Positions 32,736-41,382 of a DNA stretch of 64,000 bases are shown here, in pieces. Each line of letters opens with the position of its first letter. Position 1 is the first letter of the stretch. Source of the stretch: Stutzerimonas kunmingensis. Its GTDB lineage: Bacteria; Pseudomonadota; Gammaproteobacteria; Pseudomonadales; Pseudomonadaceae. The stretch lies in NCBI RefSeq assembly GCF_900114065.1, contig NZ_FORS01000004.1, positions 124,001 through 188,000 of the forward strand, in the 5' to 3' direction. The translations under genes and the position numbers were made by a program. Under the pieces are notes generated by a model. The model had not been told where the DNA came from. It ran no database searches and saw only the letters and a list, made by a program, of their open reading frames with translations.

Positions 32736-33503
32736 TCAGCGTGGCCCCATGATCTGCGCCAGCGCATCCGGCTGCGGCGCACCCTGGTGCTGCTGCAGGC
32801 GGTCGTTGTCGTCGAGATAGAAGATCGCCGGAGTCGCCTGGGCGCCCAGTTCGCTCATCAGCATCAGGTTGTCGGTGAGCTGTTTCTCCAGAGCTGCCGG
32901 GATCTTCTGCAACGGCTTCAGCTTGCTCGCCTTGCCGGCCGCCTCGTGCTCGTTGAGCGCTGCCTGCGGATCCTTGGCGCTGAGCAACGCGGCGGACTTG
33001 CCGGCACTGTCGGCGCGCAGCATGCCGACCATGATGTGCCGCAACTGCACCTTGCCGGACTCGACCCAGGGCCGTGCCTGCTTCCAGAACATGTTGCAGT
33101 ACGGACAGTTCGGGTCGCTGAACATGTAGATGATGCGCGGCGCGTCGGCCTTGCCGTCGGCGATCCAGGTGCTGTTCTCCATGCGCGTCCACATTTCCTT
33201 GCCCAGCGGTTCGTAGACCAGCTTCTCCAGGTGCGCGCGGGTCAGGTCATCGCCTTTTGCATCGAGCAGGCTACCGATCAGCACGTGCTCGCCATCCGGG
33301 GTGAGATACAGCGCCATGCCCTGCCCGTTGTAACGCGCGGCATAGCCCTTGAGCCCGCCGGGTGCCTCGAAACGGCCGACGACCTCGGCGCCACGCGCCT
33401 CGACGGCCTTGATCGCCTCCGGCAATTCCTCGGCCTGCGCCATGGGCAGGGCCAGCAGGCTGACGCCGGCCAGCAGGTAGGGTAACGGCTTGAATCGAAT
33501 CAC
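32736..33503 (-). CDS. dsbG: Thiol:disulfide interchange protein DsbG
   Basis: 255 residues with a signal peptide (cleavage near AQAEE), an N-terminal dimerisation domain and a thioredoxin domain with C133-P-Y-C136, plus a cis-Pro near QATPAIFY. DsbG-type proteins are V-shaped periplasmic dimers that protect or isomerise cysteines. The start overlaps the tlpA stop (ATGA), so it is third in the dsbD-tlpA-dsbG operon, as in the P. aeruginosa dsbDEG set regulated by DsbRS. Confidence 0.88.
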   Translation of the reverse strand: MIRFKPLPYLLAGVSLLALPMAQAEELPEAIKAVEARGAEVVGRFEAPGGLKGYAARYNGQGMALYLTPDGEHVLIGSLLDAKGDDLTRAHLEKLVYEPLGKEMWTRMENSTWIADGKADAPRIIYMFSDPNCPYCNMFWKQARPWVESGKVQLRHIMVGMLRADSAGKSAALLSAKDPQAALNEHEAAGKASKLKPLQKIPAALEKQLTDNLMLMSELGAQATPAIFYLDDNDRLQQHQGAPQPDALAQIMGPR

Positions 33504-34315
33504 TGCGCAGCTTCCTCTTTCAGTTTTTCCAGCGCGCGCGCCAGGCTGGCGTGCGAGAGTTCACCAAGATGGCTGCTGACCTGGCGGCCATCGGCGTTGT
33601 AGAACAGCGTGGTCGGCAGTGCCGTGGAGCCCACGTGCTGGCCGAGACGCCCGCCACTGTCGAGCAGGACGTTATCGAGACTCAGCCCTGAGGTTTCCAG
33701 GAAGCGGTTGATCTCCCCCTCCCCCTCGCCCTGATTGACGAAGAGAAACAGGGTGTCGCTTTCCCTCGCCTGCGCGTCGGCCAGCACCGGCATTTCGCGG
33801 CGGCACGGCGGGCACCAGGTCGCCCACAGATTGATCACCAGCGGCTGACCGGAATAATCCTCCAGCGCCACCGGGCGACCCTGGTTGTCGCGCAGGGCCA
33901 TTTCCGGCAGCCGCGTGCCCTGCTCGAAGGAGTGCCAGGCCAGGTTACTGAAGCCCCAGCTGAGGATTCCCACCGTCAGCGCGATGCCCAGCGGCTTGCG
34001 CAGCTCGCGGTCACGCCAGCCCCACCAGATGCCCAACGCCAGCGCAGCGACCAGCCCAGGCCAGGCGATGAAGCCACCGTCACGGATATCGATGACGCTT
34101 AGCCAGTCATCTCGGTAGTACGCCCAGTACAGCGTGACAAAGGCCAGGCGAGCCACGAACAGCGCCACCAGCAGCAGGCGAAACAGCTGCCGCTCCGGGT
34201 TGCGCTCGCTGCGGCGGCCGACCCACCAGCCGGTCAGGGTCGCCAGCAGCAGGCTGCCCAGCAGCAATACATGGGGCACCGCCAGGGCCAGCGGCCCGAT
34301 ATTCACAGTCAGCAT
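33500..34315 (-). CDS. Membrane-anchored TlpA/DsbE-type thioredoxin
   Basis: The ATG at 34315 overlaps the dsbD stop (TGATG). 271 residues: about the first 130 have four hydrophobic helices resembling a small membrane anchor domain, followed by a periplasmic thioredoxin domain with the ATWCPPCRRE active site and cis-Pro (TALPTTLF). It probably passes electrons from DsbD to DsbG or to other periplasmic thiols. The multi-helix anchor is larger than the single one of DsbE/CcmG. Confidence 0.85.
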   Translation of the reverse strand: MLTVNIGPLALAVPHVLLLGSLLLATLTGWWVGRRSERNPERQLFRLLLVALFVARLAFVTLYWAYYRDDWLSVIDIRDGGFIAWPGLVAALALGIWWGWRDRELRKPLGIALTVGILSWGFSNLAWHSFEQGTRLPEMALRDNQGRPVALEDYSGQPLVINLWATWCPPCRREMPVLADAQARESDTLFLFVNQGEGEGEINRFLETSGLSLDNVLLDSGGRLGQHVGSTALPTTLFYNADGRQVSSHLGELSHASLARALEKLKEEAAQ

Positions 34316-36048
34316 CAACCTCGCTCCCGGGTCTGGTTCCAGTTCTGCAGAAAGTCCTTGGCACCGACCTCACCGGTGATGCGACGTTCGCGGCGCTCGG
34401 CGCCATCCGGGCCGATCCACAGCAGCGTCGGCGGGCCGAGCACCTGGTAACGGTCCAGCAATTCGCGGCTGGCGGCGTCGCTGCGGGTCACGTCGGGGCG
34501 CAGCACGCGCACGCCGTCCAGGCTCGCCTGCACCTCGGCATTGCCAAAGACCTCCTTCTCCATGACCTTACAGGAGACGCACCAGTCGGCGTAGTAATCG
34601 ATCAGCACCCACTGGCCCTGCGCTTTGGCCGCTGCCAGCTCACGATCCAGCACGGACGGATCGCTGAAACCGAACGCGTGAGCTTCGGCGGAGATGGCAC
34701 CCGCCCCACCGCCGGCATAGATCGCCAGCGGCCGGCGTGGATCGTCCGCACCGCCGGCGGCACCGAGCAGCATCGCGGCGCCCCACAGGCCCAGCAAAAT
34801 GCCGCTGGCCTGACAGAGCACGCGTTGGCGTTGCACTGCCTGCGCCACATTCAGCAATGCGGTGGCGAGCACCACCAACAACGCCCCCGACAGGCCCAGC
34901 CACAGCCAGTCGGCCAGCAGCGGACGCGCAACGAACAGCGCTGCCGCGAGGAAGAGAAAGCCGAACACCACCTTGACCCGATCCATCCAGGCGCCCGGCT
35001 TGGGCAGAAAGCGCTGGCCGACCGTCACCAGCAACAGCAACGGCGTGCCGATGCCCAGGCCCAGCGCGAACAGCACCAAGCCACCCTGCAGCGCACTGCC
35101 GCTCTGTGCGATGAACAGCAGCGCGGCGGCCAGCGGTGCGGTCATGCAGGGGCCGACCAGCAGGCCGGAGAGCACGCCCAGCGCGCCAGCCCCGGCGAGG
35201 CTGCCCCCGCGCTGGCGATCACCGACACGCTGCAGACGATCACGCAGCGCCACCGGCAATTGCAGCTCGAACAAACCGAACATCGGCAGCGCCAGCAACA
35301 CGAACAGCACGGCGAAACTGGTCAGCAGCCAGGGCTGCTGCAGCGCCGCCTGCAGGTTGGCGCCGAGCAGCGCCGCCAGTACACCGAGCCCGGCGTAGAC
35401 CAGCGCCATGCTGACCACGTACGCCGACGCCAGGGCAAAACCACGGCGCGAGGTGGCGCCGCTGCCGACCACGATGCCCGCCAGGATCGGCAGCATCGGC
35501 AGCGAACAGGGGGTGAAGGCCAGCAGCAAGCCGAGGCCGAAGAAGACCAGCAGGCTCCAGGCCAGTGCCTGACTTTCGAGGCCGCTGACCAGCGCCTGAT
35601 CCTCAGCCAGCTCAGGCGCTGCCTCCGTGCCGTTGCCAGTCAACGACACCTCGCGGGTCTGCGGCGGATAGCAGAGCCCGGCATCGGCGCAGCCCTGCCA
35701 GCCGAGACGCACACTGTTCTCCGCGCCCGCCGGGATGGTCAGTTCGAGACTGTCGCGGTAGATCTGCGAATCGCCGAAGAACTCGTCGCTGTAGGGCTCC
35801 CCCTCGGGCAGCGGCGGCTGACGCTCCGGCGGCAGGCCGTCGAACTTCAGGCGCTGCTGATAGAGGTAATAGCCCGGTGCGATCCGCCAGTGCAGCCGCG
35901 TCGCGCCGTTCTCCTGCGGGCTGACCGTCAGCGCGAACGCCTCGTCCACCGGCAGAAAATCATCCTGCGAGTTGCCGCCAAACAGCCCACCGGCCGGCAG
36001 CGCCAATCCGGGCGCCAACAGAAACAGCAGAAGAACCAATATGCGCAT
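34315..36048 (-). CDS. dsbD: Thiol:disulfide interchange protein DsbD
   Basis: The ATG at 36048 (MRILVLLLFLLAP) with AGGA upstream fits a signal peptide. 577 residues: N-terminal periplasmic domain with cysteines at WQGCADAGLCYPP, an eight-helix membrane domain with Cys in FTPCSLP and VGPCMTAP, and a C-terminal thioredoxin domain with YADWCVSCKVM. It moves electrons from cytoplasmic thioredoxin to the periplasm. First gene of the operon; the divergent dsbR-like regulator and direct repeats lie upstream. Confidence 0.93.
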   Translation of the reverse strand: MRILVLLLFLLAPGLALPAGGLFGGNSQDDFLPVDEAFALTVSPQENGATRLHWRIAPGYYLYQQRLKFDGLPPERQPPLPEGEPYSDEFFGDSQIYRDSLELTIPAGAENSVRLGWQGCADAGLCYPPQTREVSLTGNGTEAAPELAEDQALVSGLESQALAWSLLVFFGLGLLLAFTPCSLPMLPILAGIVVGSGATSRRGFALASAYVVSMALVYAGLGVLAALLGANLQAALQQPWLLTSFAVLFVLLALPMFGLFELQLPVALRDRLQRVGDRQRGGSLAGAGALGVLSGLLVGPCMTAPLAAALLFIAQSGSALQGGLVLFALGLGIGTPLLLLVTVGQRFLPKPGAWMDRVKVVFGFLFLAAALFVARPLLADWLWLGLSGALLVVLATALLNVAQAVQRQRVLCQASGILLGLWGAAMLLGAAGGADDPRRPLAIYAGGGAGAISAEAHAFGFSDPSVLDRELAAAKAQGQWVLIDYYADWCVSCKVMEKEVFGNAEVQASLDGVRVLRPDVTRSDAASRELLDRYQVLGPPTLLWIGPDGAERRERRITGEVGAKDFLQNWNQTRERG

Positions 36049-36095
36049 GAGAGTCCTGGCCGAGAAATGACTGCCGCGCAGCATGCCGCGACGGG

Positions 36096-36112
36096 ATTAA
36101 CGCGCCATTAAC
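36096..36112. promoter_or_regulatory. Direct-repeat box for the DsbR-like response regulator
   Basis: ATTAAC-GCGCC-ATTAAC is a direct repeat with 11-bp spacing, the usual pattern for OmpR-family dimers bound on one DNA face. It lies in the gap between dsbD and the divergent regulator gene, which also contains CCTTAATCGC near 36138. Confidence 0.65.
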
Positions 36113-36186
36113 ACCGTGGTACGGGCTGCATAACGCTGCCTTAATCGCTAAGGTCCACCCTTGAGCTTTTTCTGCGGACCCTACCC

Positions 36187-36864
36187 ATGCACGTGCTGCT
36201 TGCCGAAGACGATGTACTGATCGCCAGCGGCATCGTCGCCGGGCTCAATGCCCAGGGCTTGATCGTCGACCATGCTGCGACCGCGGCGGATGCCGAAGCC
36301 CTGCTGCGTGCGGCGCACTTCGATGTGCTGATCCTCGACCTCGGCCTGCCCGACGAAGACGGCATCACCCTGCTGCGACGCCTGCGCCAACAGGGCCTGG
36401 AACTACCGGTGCTGGTGCTCACCGCGCGCGATGCGGTCAGCGACCGGGTCACCGGCCTGCAGGCGGGTGCCGACGACTACCTGCTCAAGCCGTTCGACCT
36501 GCGCGAGCTGGCCGCGCGCCTGCACACGCTGATGCGGCGCATGTCCGGCCGCAGCGTCAACCTCATCGAACATGGCCGGTTGAGCTACGACCCGAGCCGC
36601 TGCGAAGCACGCCTGGACGGCCGCCTCGTCGACCTGTCGCGCCGCGAACAGGCACTGCTGCAGGCGCTGCTCAACAACCAGGGCCGGGTGCTCAGCAGCG
36701 AGCAGCTCAAGGACGCGGTCTACGGTTTTGCCGACGACGTCGAGAGCAACGCGCTGAACGTGCATATCCACCATCTGCGCCGCAAGCTCGGCAGCGGCAT
36801 CGTCGAAACCGTCCGAGGCCTCGGCTATCGCCTCGGCCTCGCAGGCGACGAGGACGCGCCATGA
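36187..36864 (+). CDS. dsbR: OmpR-family response regulator, DsbR-like
   Basis: 225 residues: receiver domain with Asp51 in VLILDLGLPDEDG and Lys in LLKPFDL, then a winged-helix domain (ESNALNVHIHHLRRKLGSG). The stop overlaps the sensor start (ATGA). Its location next to dsbD-tlpA-dsbG matches DsbR/DsbS of P. aeruginosa, which controls this operon. The 17-bp direct repeat between the two transcription units is its likely target. Confidence 0.82.
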   Translation: MHVLLAEDDVLIASGIVAGLNAQGLIVDHAATAADAEALLRAAHFDVLILDLGLPDEDGITLLRRLRQQGLELPVLVLTARDAVSDRVTGLQAGADDYLLKPFDLRELAARLHTLMRRMSGRSVNLIEHGRLSYDPSRCEARLDGRLVDLSRREQALLQALLNNQGRVLSSEQLKDAVYGFADDVESNALNVHIHHLRRKLGSGIVETVRGLGYRLGLAGDEDAP

Positions 36865-38183
36865 GCCTGCGTCTGCGCCTGACCCTGATGCTCGGCTCGG
36901 CCTTCGTGCTGCTCTGGGCATTGGCTGCGACCTGGATGCTGGTCGATCTGCGCAGCCAGATGATGCTCTCGCTCGACCAGCGCCTGGCGGCCTCGGCGCG
37001 CATGGTCGCCGGTCTGCTGGTGCAGTTGCCGCAGCCGGTGCCCGGCGACGGCCCGCCGCAGCGTTTGAGCGCCGAGCAACTGGGCATCCCCAACGGCCTG
37101 GCCTGCCAGGTCAGCTCGCTGCGTGGCGAGGTGCTGGCGCGTAGCCACAGTGCGCCCGACCAGCAGCTGGACGCCGAGCAGAACGGCTTTCGCGACCAGT
37201 TGATCGACGGCGTGCCCTGGCGCAGCTTCACCCTGGTGCAAGGCGAGCTGCGCATCACCACGGCCGACCGCCTGGATGAACGTGCCGCGCTGAAACGCTC
37301 GGTGTTGCTGGCGGCGGCGCTGCCGGTGGCGGTCGCCCTGCTCGGCAGCCTGGGTCTGCTCTGGCTTGGCCTGGGCCGAGGGCTGGCGCCAGTGCGGCGG
37401 ATTCGCGAGGCACTGACTCGACGCAGCGCCGACTCCCTCGAACCCTTGCCGGTCGAAGGCCTGCCGCCGGAGCTGCTGCCGCTGGTGCAGACGCAGAACC
37501 AGCTGTTCCAGCGCATCGCCCAGGCCATCGAACGCGAACGCCGGCTGACAGGCGACGCCGCCCACGAACTGCGCAGCCCGCTGACGGCGATCAAGACCCA
37601 CCTGCAGGTAGCACGCATGACCGAAGGCGCCGCCGCCGAACAGGCGCTGGCGAACGCAGAGGCCGGCGCCGACCGCCTGCAGCGCACGCTCGAGCAGTTG
37701 CTGTTGCTGGCCCGGGTAGAAGGCAGTCTGGATTTCGACGATGGCCTGCAGTGCACGGCCGCCGAGGTCGCGCGACTGGCGATTCAGGACGCCAGTGGCG
37801 GTGACGGCGCGCCAATCCTGTTGCAGGTCCCGGTGGACCTGCCCGACACGCCGCTGGCCATGCCGCCGGTGCTGGCCATCGCCGCGCTGCGCAACCTGCT
37901 GGAGAATGCCCAGCGCCACACCGCGCCGGGCAGCGCCGTCACGCTGACCCTGCAGCCTGAAGCCGAGCGAGTACGCTTCGAAGTACGCGACCAGGGCCCG
38001 GGCATCGCGGCCGAGCATCTTCAGCACCTGACCCGCCGCTTCTGGCGACACGCCACCAGCAGTGGCAGCGGCCTGGGCCTGGCCATTGTCCAGGCGATCG
38101 CGCAACGCTGCGACTGCACCCTCGCCTTCGACAGCCAGGCCGACGGCCTGCGCGTATCGCTGACGGTGCCGTTGCAGCGCTGA
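36861..38183 (+). CDS. dsbS: Copper-responsive sensor histidine kinase, DsbS-like
   Basis: 440 residues with two membrane helices (residues about 8-28 and 146-170) flanking a periplasmic sensor, then HisKA with H235 (GDAAHELRSPLTAIK) and an ATPase domain (NLLENAQRHT; GPGIA; GSGLGLAIVQAIA). The periplasmic domain has a single cysteine at residue 82 (NGLACQVSS). From memory, P. aeruginosa DsbS senses copper through Cys82, the same position. It is convergent with copS. Confidence 0.82.
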   Translation: MSLRLRLTLMLGSAFVLLWALAATWMLVDLRSQMMLSLDQRLAASARMVAGLLVQLPQPVPGDGPPQRLSAEQLGIPNGLACQVSSLRGEVLARSHSAPDQQLDAEQNGFRDQLIDGVPWRSFTLVQGELRITTADRLDERAALKRSVLLAAALPVAVALLGSLGLLWLGLGRGLAPVRRIREALTRRSADSLEPLPVEGLPPELLPLVQTQNQLFQRIAQAIERERRLTGDAAHELRSPLTAIKTHLQVARMTEGAAAEQALANAEAGADRLQRTLEQLLLLARVEGSLDFDDGLQCTAAEVARLAIQDASGGDGAPILLQVPVDLPDTPLAMPPVLAIAALRNLLENAQRHTAPGSAVTLTLQPEAERVRFEVRDQGPGIAAEHLQHLTRRFWRHATSSGSGLGLAIVQAIAQRCDCTLAFDSQADGLRVSLTVPLQR

Positions 38184-38191
38184 GCACGCGC

Positions 38192-39556
38192 TTAGCCAGG
38201 GAATTCCAGGCGGAAGGACGTCCAGCCCTGCGCGGAACTGCAATGGATACGGCCCTGATGGGCCTGAACGATCGAACGAGTAATCGCCAGGCCCAGACCG
38301 GCATTGCTCGGGCAGCCTTCGCGGCGCGCGGGGTCGACCCGGTAGAAGCGGTCGAACAGCCGCTCCAGATGCTCAGGCGCGATGGTCGCGCCGGGATTGC
38401 TCACCTCAAGCGTCACCTGACCCGCGCCGCGCTCGATGGCCACCCGGATGCGCTCGCCGTCGGGGGTGTAGCGCAGCGCATTGGACAGCAGGTTCGACAG
38501 CGCCCGGCGCAGCATCGACAGGTCGCCCTGGATGGTGCCGGCACCGGACAGCTCGAAGCGCACCCCACGCTCGTCGGCCGAAAGCTGGTAGTAGTCCAGC
38601 AGCTGCGCGCACAACGCCTCCAGCGCGACGGGCTTGGCGTCCGGCACGATCAGCCCGTTATCCGCCTTGGCGAGAAACAGCATGTCGTCGATCATCCGCG
38701 ACATGCGCTGCAGCTCCTCCAGATTCGAATGCAGGTTGTCCTGGTACTGATCCAGCGTGCGCGCGCGGGTCAGCGCCACCTCGGTGTGAGTCATCAGGTT
38801 GCTCAGCGGTGTGCGCAGCTCGTGGGCGATGTCGGCGGAGAAGTTCGACAACCGCACGAAGGCGTCCTCCAGTCGCGCCAGCATGGCGTTGAAGGCCTGC
38901 ACCAGCTGTTGCAGTTCCGCCGGCGTCGACTCGTCGGGGATGCGCTCGCGCAGCGACTTGGCCGAGACGGAGGCGGCCACCTGGGTCACCTCGCGCAAGG
39001 ATCGCAAGCCGCTGCGCACCAGCAGCCAGCCGAGCAACCCGCTGAGCAGCGCACAAAGCACCAGTGCCGCCCACAGCCAGCCGCTGAAGGTGTGAAAGAA
39101 GGCCTTGTGTGCGGTGACATCGAGCAGGATTAGCAAGGTCAGCCGCTGTGCGCCGATCTCGACATGCCCGGCCTCGCCACGCCAGACGCGCCCGTCCAGC
39201 GTCAGTTCCCCCGCCTCCCGGCCGATCAGATCGAGCAGCGGCGGCTCCGCTTCATCAACGCCCGGCTGAGGAAACAGCTGTGCACCGCGTTCATCGAAAA
39301 TGAAACCGCGCATCTCGCTGTGCCCACCGAGCAGCACCTGCAGCTGTGGGCGAACGCGCTCGAAGTTCTGCAGGTCGTCCAGCTCCCCCAGCAGGCGTCG
39401 GCTTGCCTCGAGCTTTTCGTGCAGCGTATGGCGGTCCAGTTCGTCGAAGTGATGCTCGCTGAGCTGGCTGAAGAAGTAACCGGCGGCGGCCAACACGCCG
39501 GTCACCGCCAGCATGAACATCAGGCTCAGCCGCGCGGTCAGCGACAGCCGCTTCAT
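38192..39556 (-). CDS. copS: Heavy-metal sensor histidine kinase CopS
   Basis: 454 residues: periplasmic sensor between membrane helices near 10-30 and 160-180, a HAMP region, HisKA with the [16 protein letters not shown] box, and a HATPase domain ([13 protein letters not shown]). It belongs to the CusS/CopS/CzcS group sensing copper in the periplasm. The start overlaps the copR stop (ATGA), so copRS form an operon. Cop boxes lie upstream of the neighbouring copper genes. Confidence 0.9.
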   Translation of the reverse strand: MKRLSLTARLSLMFMLAVTGVLAAAGYFFSQLSEHHFDELDRHTLHEKLEASRRLLGELDDLQNFERVRPQLQVLLGGHSEMRGFIFDERGAQLFPQPGVDEAEPPLLDLIGREAGELTLDGRVWRGEAGHVEIGAQRLTLLILLDVTAHKAFFHTFSGWLWAALVLCALLSGLLGWLLVRSGLRSLREVTQVAASVSAKSLRERIPDESTPAELQQLVQAFNAMLARLEDAFVRLSNFSADIAHELRTPLSNLMTHTEVALTRARTLDQYQDNLHSNLEELQRMSRMIDDMLFLAKADNGLIVPDAKPVALEALCAQLLDYYQLSADERGVRFELSGAGTIQGDLSMLRRALSNLLSNALRYTPDGERIRVAIERGAGQVTLEVSNPGATIAPEHLERLFDRFYRVDPARREGCPSNAGLGLAITRSIVQAHQGRIHCSSAQGWTSFRLEFPG

Positions 39557-40236
39557 GGCGCGTCCGGCTCGTCGAGCATGTAACCCATGCCCCGTGCGGT
39601 GTGGATCAGCTTGGGCTCGAAGCCATCGTCGATCTTCACACGCAAGCGACGGATCGCCACCTCGATGACGTTGGTGTCACTGTCGAAATTCATGTCCCAC
39701 ACCTGCGAAGCGATCAGCGACTTGGGCAGCACCTCGCCGCGCCGACGCAACAGCAGTTCCAGCAGGGTGAATTCCTTGGCAGTCAGGTCAATACGCTGGC
39801 CGGCCCGCACCGCGCGGCGCTTGAGCAGATCGACCTCCAGATCGGCGATCTTCAACTGGGTCTGCAAGGCCGCCGCGTTGCCTCGTCGCAGCAGGGTGCG
39901 CACGCGCGCCAGCAGCTCGGAGAAAGCGAACGGCTTGACCAGATAATCGTCGGCGCCCAGCTCCAGCCCCTTGACGCGATCCTCGACGCGATCGCGCGCG
40001 GTCAGAAACAGCACCGGCACCTCGTTGCCCGACGCCCGCACCAGGCGCAACACTTCCCAGCCATCCAGGCCCGGCATCATCACGTCGAGAATCAGCAGGT
40101 CATAGGGCGTACTCAGCACATGCTGCAGCGCGTCGGTTCCGCTGGTAACACGGTCGACGGTGAAGCCGGCCTCGCTCAGCCCCTGCTGCAGGTACATGCC
40201 GGTTTTCGGTTCGTCTTCAGCGACCAGCAATTTCAT
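39553..40236 (-). CDS. copR: Copper response regulator CopR
   Basis: 227 residues: receiver with Asp in [16 protein letters not shown] and Lys in [11 protein letters not shown]; winged helix with [18 protein letters not shown]. CopR/CusR-type regulators activate cop genes at the cop box. A matching box lies 67 bp upstream of the copR start, in the region shared with the divergent HMA gene. Confidence 0.93.
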   Translation of the reverse strand: MKLLVAEDEPKTGMYLQQGLSEAGFTVDRVTSGTDALQHVLSTPYDLLILDVMMPGLDGWEVLRLVRASGNEVPVLFLTARDRVEDRVKGLELGADDYLVKPFAFSELLARVRTLLRRGNAAALQTQLKIADLEVDLLKRRAVRAGQRIDLTAKEFTLLELLLRRRGEVLPKSLIASQVWDMNFDSDTNVIEVAIRRLRVKIDDGFEPKLIHTARGMGYMLDEPDAP

Positions 40237-40302
40237 GGCGGCGAGTTCCTTCGGTGGCGACGCCGCAAGTGTGGCAGTGCCCGCAGCTGGGACGCCACGA
40301 AG

Positions 40303-40318
40303 CTGACAAAAAAGTAAT
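40303..40318. promoter_or_regulatory. Cop box between copR and the HMA-domain gene
   Basis: CTGACAAAAAAGTAAT shares CTGACAAAA-N2-GTAAT with the box at 41254, differing by two central bases. This is the site type of CopR/CusR-like regulators and here can serve both directions. The rest of the 212-bp gap shows nothing else. Confidence 0.75.
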
Positions 40319-40448
40319 CTTTCGATCAGCCTCTTGTCAGGCCGCCGGGGTTAGCGTGGTACTCAGAAAAATGAGGCTTGACCTTGCCATCGCGTCAAGG
40401 TTGAGCATCAAACCAGTGCTACCAGACTGGCTAACCGAGGACCATCCC

Positions 40449-40706
40449 ATGACCAGCATTCAACTCAAGGTATCCGGCATGACCTGCGGCGCGTGCGTCC
40501 GGCATGTAACCGCGGCACTACAGCCCTTGGCGGGTGTCGAGCGCGTCGAGGTCGATCTGGCCGCCGGGGTCGCCCGGATAGACGGCACGGCCGATAGCGC
40601 GGAGCTGATCGCCGCACTCGACGAAGCCGGTTACCCTGCCGAGGTCACCACCGACTCGCCTGCCCCGACGCCCCGCAAAACCGGATGCGGTTGCGGCTGC
40701 AACTGA
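40449..40706 (+). CDS. CopZ-like heavy-metal-associated (HMA) protein
   Basis: 85 residues: a full HMA fold with the metal motif GMTCGACVRHV and a C-terminal GCGCGCN tail that adds cysteines. Such small HMA proteins shuttle Cu(I) in the cytoplasm. The start at 40449 follows GAGGACC. Position next to copR and the cop box supports copper; mercury (MerP-like) is less likely because no signal peptide is present. Confidence 0.85.
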   Translation: MTSIQLKVSGMTCGACVRHVTAALQPLAGVERVEVDLAAGVARIDGTADSAELIAALDEAGYPAEVTTDSPAPTPRKTGCGCGCN

Positions 40707-40726
40707 ACATCGCTCTGGAGAAGCCC

Positions 40727-41173
40727 ATGAAACTCTACCTCACCGCACTCGCCGCTCTGCTGATGTCCGGCATGGCCCACGCCGCGGACGTCATCGATGT
40801 GCATCGCGATGCCAACTGCGGCTGCTGCAAGGACTGGATCAAGTACCTGGAGGCCAACGGTTTCGAGGTGCGCGATCACGTCGAAAGCAACATGTCGGCG
40901 GTCAAGCAGAAGCTGGGTGTCGCGCCTCGCCTGGGCTCATGCCACACCGGTGTGATTGACGGCAAGTTCGTCGAAGGCCACGTTCCGGTTGCGGCGATTC
41001 ATGAGCTGAAGAAGCGCGACGATCTCGCCGGTGTTGCCGTACCGGGCATGCCGGCGGGCTCGCCGGGCATGGATTATGGCCAGCCGCACCAGCAGTACCA
41101 GGTGATCGGCCTGACCACCAAGGGCCGCGATCTGGTGCTCGGCGACTACCTCGGCGCGCAACCGGTTCGCTAA
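40727..41173 (+). CDS. DUF411 periplasmic metal-binding protein
   Basis: 148 residues with a signal peptide (cleavage near AHAAD) and the DUF411 pattern: NCGCCKDWIKYL near residue 32 and LGSCHTGVIDG near residue 76. GGAG at good spacing. DUF411 proteins occur with copper operons and are thought to bind metal through these cysteines. It follows the HMA gene by 20 bp and is probably co-transcribed from the cop box. Confidence 0.85.
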   Translation: MKLYLTALAALLMSGMAHAADVIDVHRDANCGCCKDWIKYLEANGFEVRDHVESNMSAVKQKLGVAPRLGSCHTGVIDGKFVEGHVPVAAIHELKKRDDLAGVAVPGMPAGSPGMDYGQPHQQYQVIGLTTKGRDLVLGDYLGAQPVR

Positions 41174-41220
41174 GCCGCGCTGCCATCAGGACAGGCGATG
41201 CCGTTCGGCATCTCCGGCAG

Positions 41221-41243
41221 GGCCAGCCCGATTGGGGCTGGCC
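41221..41243 (+). terminator. Hairpin terminator after the DUF411 gene
   Basis: A 9-bp stem GGCCAGCCC/GGGCTGGCC with a 5-base loop, just before the next cop box. There is no T-run but the stem is strong, separating two CopR-controlled transcripts. Confidence 0.6.
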
Positions 41244-41253
41244 ACGCTGCCAG

Positions 41254-41269
41254 CTGACAAAATCGTAAT
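41254..41269. promoter_or_regulatory. Cop box upstream of copA
   Basis: CTGACAAAATCGTAAT, near-identical to the box at 40303 and about 113 bp from the copA start. The surrounding 209-bp gap also holds the hairpin at 41221. Confidence 0.75.
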
Positions 41270-41382
41270 TTTCGCTTCAGGTCGCTGACAGATGCACCGC
41301 GCTATGGTGCTTGTCACAAGCGTTGCAACGTCGCGCCTGCGCGGCGGCAAACCAACAATTCGATCGACCGAACAGGACCCGC

